A stretch of 42,692 bases of DNA. Origin: an uncultured Rhodanobacteraceae bacterium. Lineage in GTDB: Bacteria; Pseudomonadota; Gammaproteobacteria; Xanthomonadales; SZUA-5. The stretch's first letter is position 1; each line of letters begins with the position of its first letter. The notes below the pieces were generated by a model. That model had not been told where the DNA came from and did not search any database. It saw only the letters and a list, made by a program, of their open reading frames with translations. Shown piece after piece: positions 41,052-42,692 of this stretch. The stretch is taken from positions 1 to 42,692 of the forward strand of contig CALEZI010000070.1 in NCBI GenBank assembly GCA_937928755.1, given 5' to 3'. The position numbers and the translations under genes were made by a program.

Positions 41052-42620
41052 ATGTCAGGCCACGACAGCAATCGCGTCATTGTCTTCGACACCAGCTTGC
41101 GCGACGGCGAGCAGGCCCCCGGGTTCTCGATGGACCCGCGCGGCAAACGACGACTGGCGCACGCTCTGGCCGAACTTGGCGTCGACGTGATCGAGGCCGG
41201 TTTTCCGTCGGCCAGCCCGGACGACTTTGCCGCGGTTGCCGGCATCGCCCGCGAGGTGCGCGGCGCGACCATCGCTGGCCTGGCGCGCGCCACCCGCGGC
41301 GATGTCGAAGCCTGCGCCCGCGCGATCGAAAAAGCGCAGCGACCGCGCATCCACACCTTCATCTCGACCAGCCCGCTGCACCGCCTGCACAAGCTGAACA
41401 TGGACAAGGACCAGGTGCTCGCTGCTGCCGTCGCCGCCGTGTCGCTGGCGCGCCAATACGTCGATGACGTCGAGTTCTCGGCCGAGGATGCGATCCGCAC
41501 CGAACCCGAGTACCTGGTCGAGATCTTCAGCGCCGCGATCGCTGCCGGCGCGACCACCTTGAACGTGCCCGACACCGTGGGCTACAGCACGCCCGAGGAA
41601 GTTCGCGCTTTGTTTGCCCGTCTCAAGCGCGAGGTAGTCGGCGCCGAGAACGTGATCTTCAGTTGCCACTGCCACAACGATCTGGGGCTGGCCGTCGCCA
41701 ACTCGCTGGCCGCGCTGGAAGGCGGCGCTCGTCAGGTCGAGTGCACCATGAACGGCATCGGCGAACGCGCCGGCAACGCCGCGCTGGAAGAGCTGGTGAT
41801 GGTGCTGCGCACGCGCCAGGAACGCTTCGGGCTGCATACCGGCATCGACACGCGCAAGCTGTATCCGACCTCGCGACTGTTACAGTCGATCACTGGCCAG
41901 CAGGTGCAGCGCAACAAGGCGATCGTCGGCGACAACGCCTTCGCCCATGAGGCTGGCATCCACCAGCACGGCATGCTCAAGCACCGCCAGACCTACGAGA
42001 TCATGCATCCGGAGGATGTCGGCATCACCAAGTCGGAACTGGTGCTCGGCAAGCACAGCGGTCGCCACGCATTGACCGACCGGCTGTCGCGCATGGGCTA
42101 CACGCTCGACGGCGCCGAGACCGACAAGGTGTTCGCTGCATTCAAGGCGCTCGCCGACAAGAAGAAGGAAATCTACGACGCTGACCTGGAAGCCCTGGTG
42201 CTGGCAGTGACCGGCGGCAGCACCTCGAGTTTCATGCTGAAGAGCTTGTCGATCCAGAGCGCCACCGGCGAATCGCGCATGCCCACAGCGAGCGTACGCC
42301 TGGGCACACCCGATGGCGGTGAAGTCTGCGAAGCCGCCGTCGGCGACGGCCCGGTCGACGCCCTGTTCCGCGCCCTCTCGCGCGCCATCGGCGCCGAGAT
42401 CGTGCTGCGCAGCTTCCACATCCGCTCGATCTCCTTCGGCTCCGACGCCCAGGGCCAGGCGACGGTCGAAGCCGAATGGGACGGCACCGAACACGTCGGC
42501 CGCGGCACCAGCACCGACATCCTCGAAGCCAGCGCGCTGGCCTGGCTCGACGTCGCCAACCGCCTGCTCAAGGCGCGCGCGCGGGCGGCCGCGGCGGTGG
42601 TCGAAGAGGCGAGGGTATGA
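41052..42620 (+). CDS. leuA: 2-isopropylmalate synthase
   Basis: The 522-aa first enzyme of leucine synthesis; it condenses acetyl-CoA with 2-oxoisovalerate. The catalytic barrel has DTSLRDGEQAPG (Arg17, Asp18), the metal-binding HCHND (His206, His208) and NGIGERAGNAALEELVMVL; the linker has GIHQHGMLKH. The C-terminal about 130 residues (SIQSATGESRMPTASVRLGT to TSTDILEASALAWLDVANRL) form the leucine-binding regulatory domain, so feedback inhibition should be intact. The start at 41052 follows GGAG by 6 bases and comes 44 bases after the attenuator. Length is normal. It is controlled at two levels: by attenuation and by allosteric leucine. Confidence 0.97.
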   Translation: MSGHDSNRVIVFDTSLRDGEQAPGFSMDPRGKRRLAHALAELGVDVIEAGFPSASPDDFAAVAGIAREVRGATIAGLARATRGDVEACARAIEKAQRPRIHTFISTSPLHRLHKLNMDKDQVLAAAVAAVSLARQYVDDVEFSAEDAIRTEPEYLVEIFSAAIAAGATTLNVPDTVGYSTPEEVRALFARLKREVVGAENVIFSCHCHNDLGLAVANSLAALEGGARQVECTMNGIGERAGNAALEELVMVLRTRQERFGLHTGIDTRKLYPTSRLLQSITGQQVQRNKAIVGDNAFAHEAGIHQHGMLKHRQTYEIMHPEDVGITKSELVLGKHSGRHALTDRLSRMGYTLDGAETDKVFAAFKALADKKKEIYDADLEALVLAVTGGSTSSFMLKSLSIQSATGESRMPTASVRLGTPDGGEVCEAAVGDGPVDALFRALSRAIGAEIVLRSFHIRSISFGSDAQGQATVEAEWDGTEHVGRGTSTDILEASALAWLDVANRLLKARARAAAAVVEEARV

Positions 42621-42653
42621 GGGGGGCCGAAGGCGGGAAAAGCAAAGGCGGGG

Positions 42654-42673
42654 CTGGGGGCTGGGGGCTGGGG
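42654..42673 (+). repeat. 7-bp tandem repeat, CTGGGGG x3
   Basis: Three near-exact copies of CTGGGGG 33 bases after the leuA stop, at the window edge; it may continue beyond. Third exact heptamer array following the end of a gene in this window. Confidence 0.75.
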
Positions 42674-42692
42674 CGCGAAAGGCGTTGTTTCC

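Overview
The window looks like a chromosomal segment of a high-G+C gammaproteobacterium of the Xanthomonadales/Lysobacterales type. That placement is inferred from gene content (dnaE and leuA of this type, hemD-hemX-hemY, a T-protein tyrA, a sigma factor paired with membrane Ser/Thr kinases, GTAG-type REP palindromes) and not from a database search.

Layout. 1-4290 is mostly gene wreckage: a copied 3' tip of a YadA-type adhesin joined to the 3' end of fabI, a DUF3141 gene missing its middle, a small unknown gene, then an intact DUF1801 gene and patatin phospholipase, then the start of an acyl-CoA synthetase joined to an internally deleted alcohol dehydrogenase, and a stub of a TetR-like regulator. 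4284-10032 (minus strand) is a complete tripartite RND efflux operon with overlapping genes. 10446-12008 holds two small unknown genes and a Phd/VapC toxin-antitoxin pair. 12135-21239 is a signalling block: a winged-helix/AAA/TPR regulator, a broken TPR fragment and two paralogous membrane Ser/Thr kinases on the minus strand, with an ECF sigma factor divergent from them. 21327-23130 holds a TlpA-like thioredoxin, a small membrane protein and the 3' remnant of a Cys/Met-metabolism PLP enzyme. 23131-23642 is a repeat block, followed by a trimeric autotransporter adhesin (minus strand).

25745-37805 (plus strand) is a run of housekeeping genes: dnaE, hemD, hemX, hemY, a MidA/NDUFAF7 methyltransferase, VanZ, an M17 aminopeptidase, a two-CBS protein and tyrA. 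37806-38418 is a 0.6-kb repeat nest. 38419-40659 (minus strand) is a large exported DUF5916 protein. 40794-42620 is leuA preceded by a readable transcription attenuator: a leucine-rich leader peptide, an antiterminator helix and a terminator.

The points most worth following up are the leu attenuator, the sigma/two-kinase module (compatible with activation of the sigma factor by phosphorylation), the orphan minus-strand terminator upstream of the adhesin, the recurring 7-bp tandem repeats and foldback elements between genes, and the cluster of genes that kept their ends but lost their middles. No tRNA, rRNA, CRISPR array, integrase or IS transposase was recognised.
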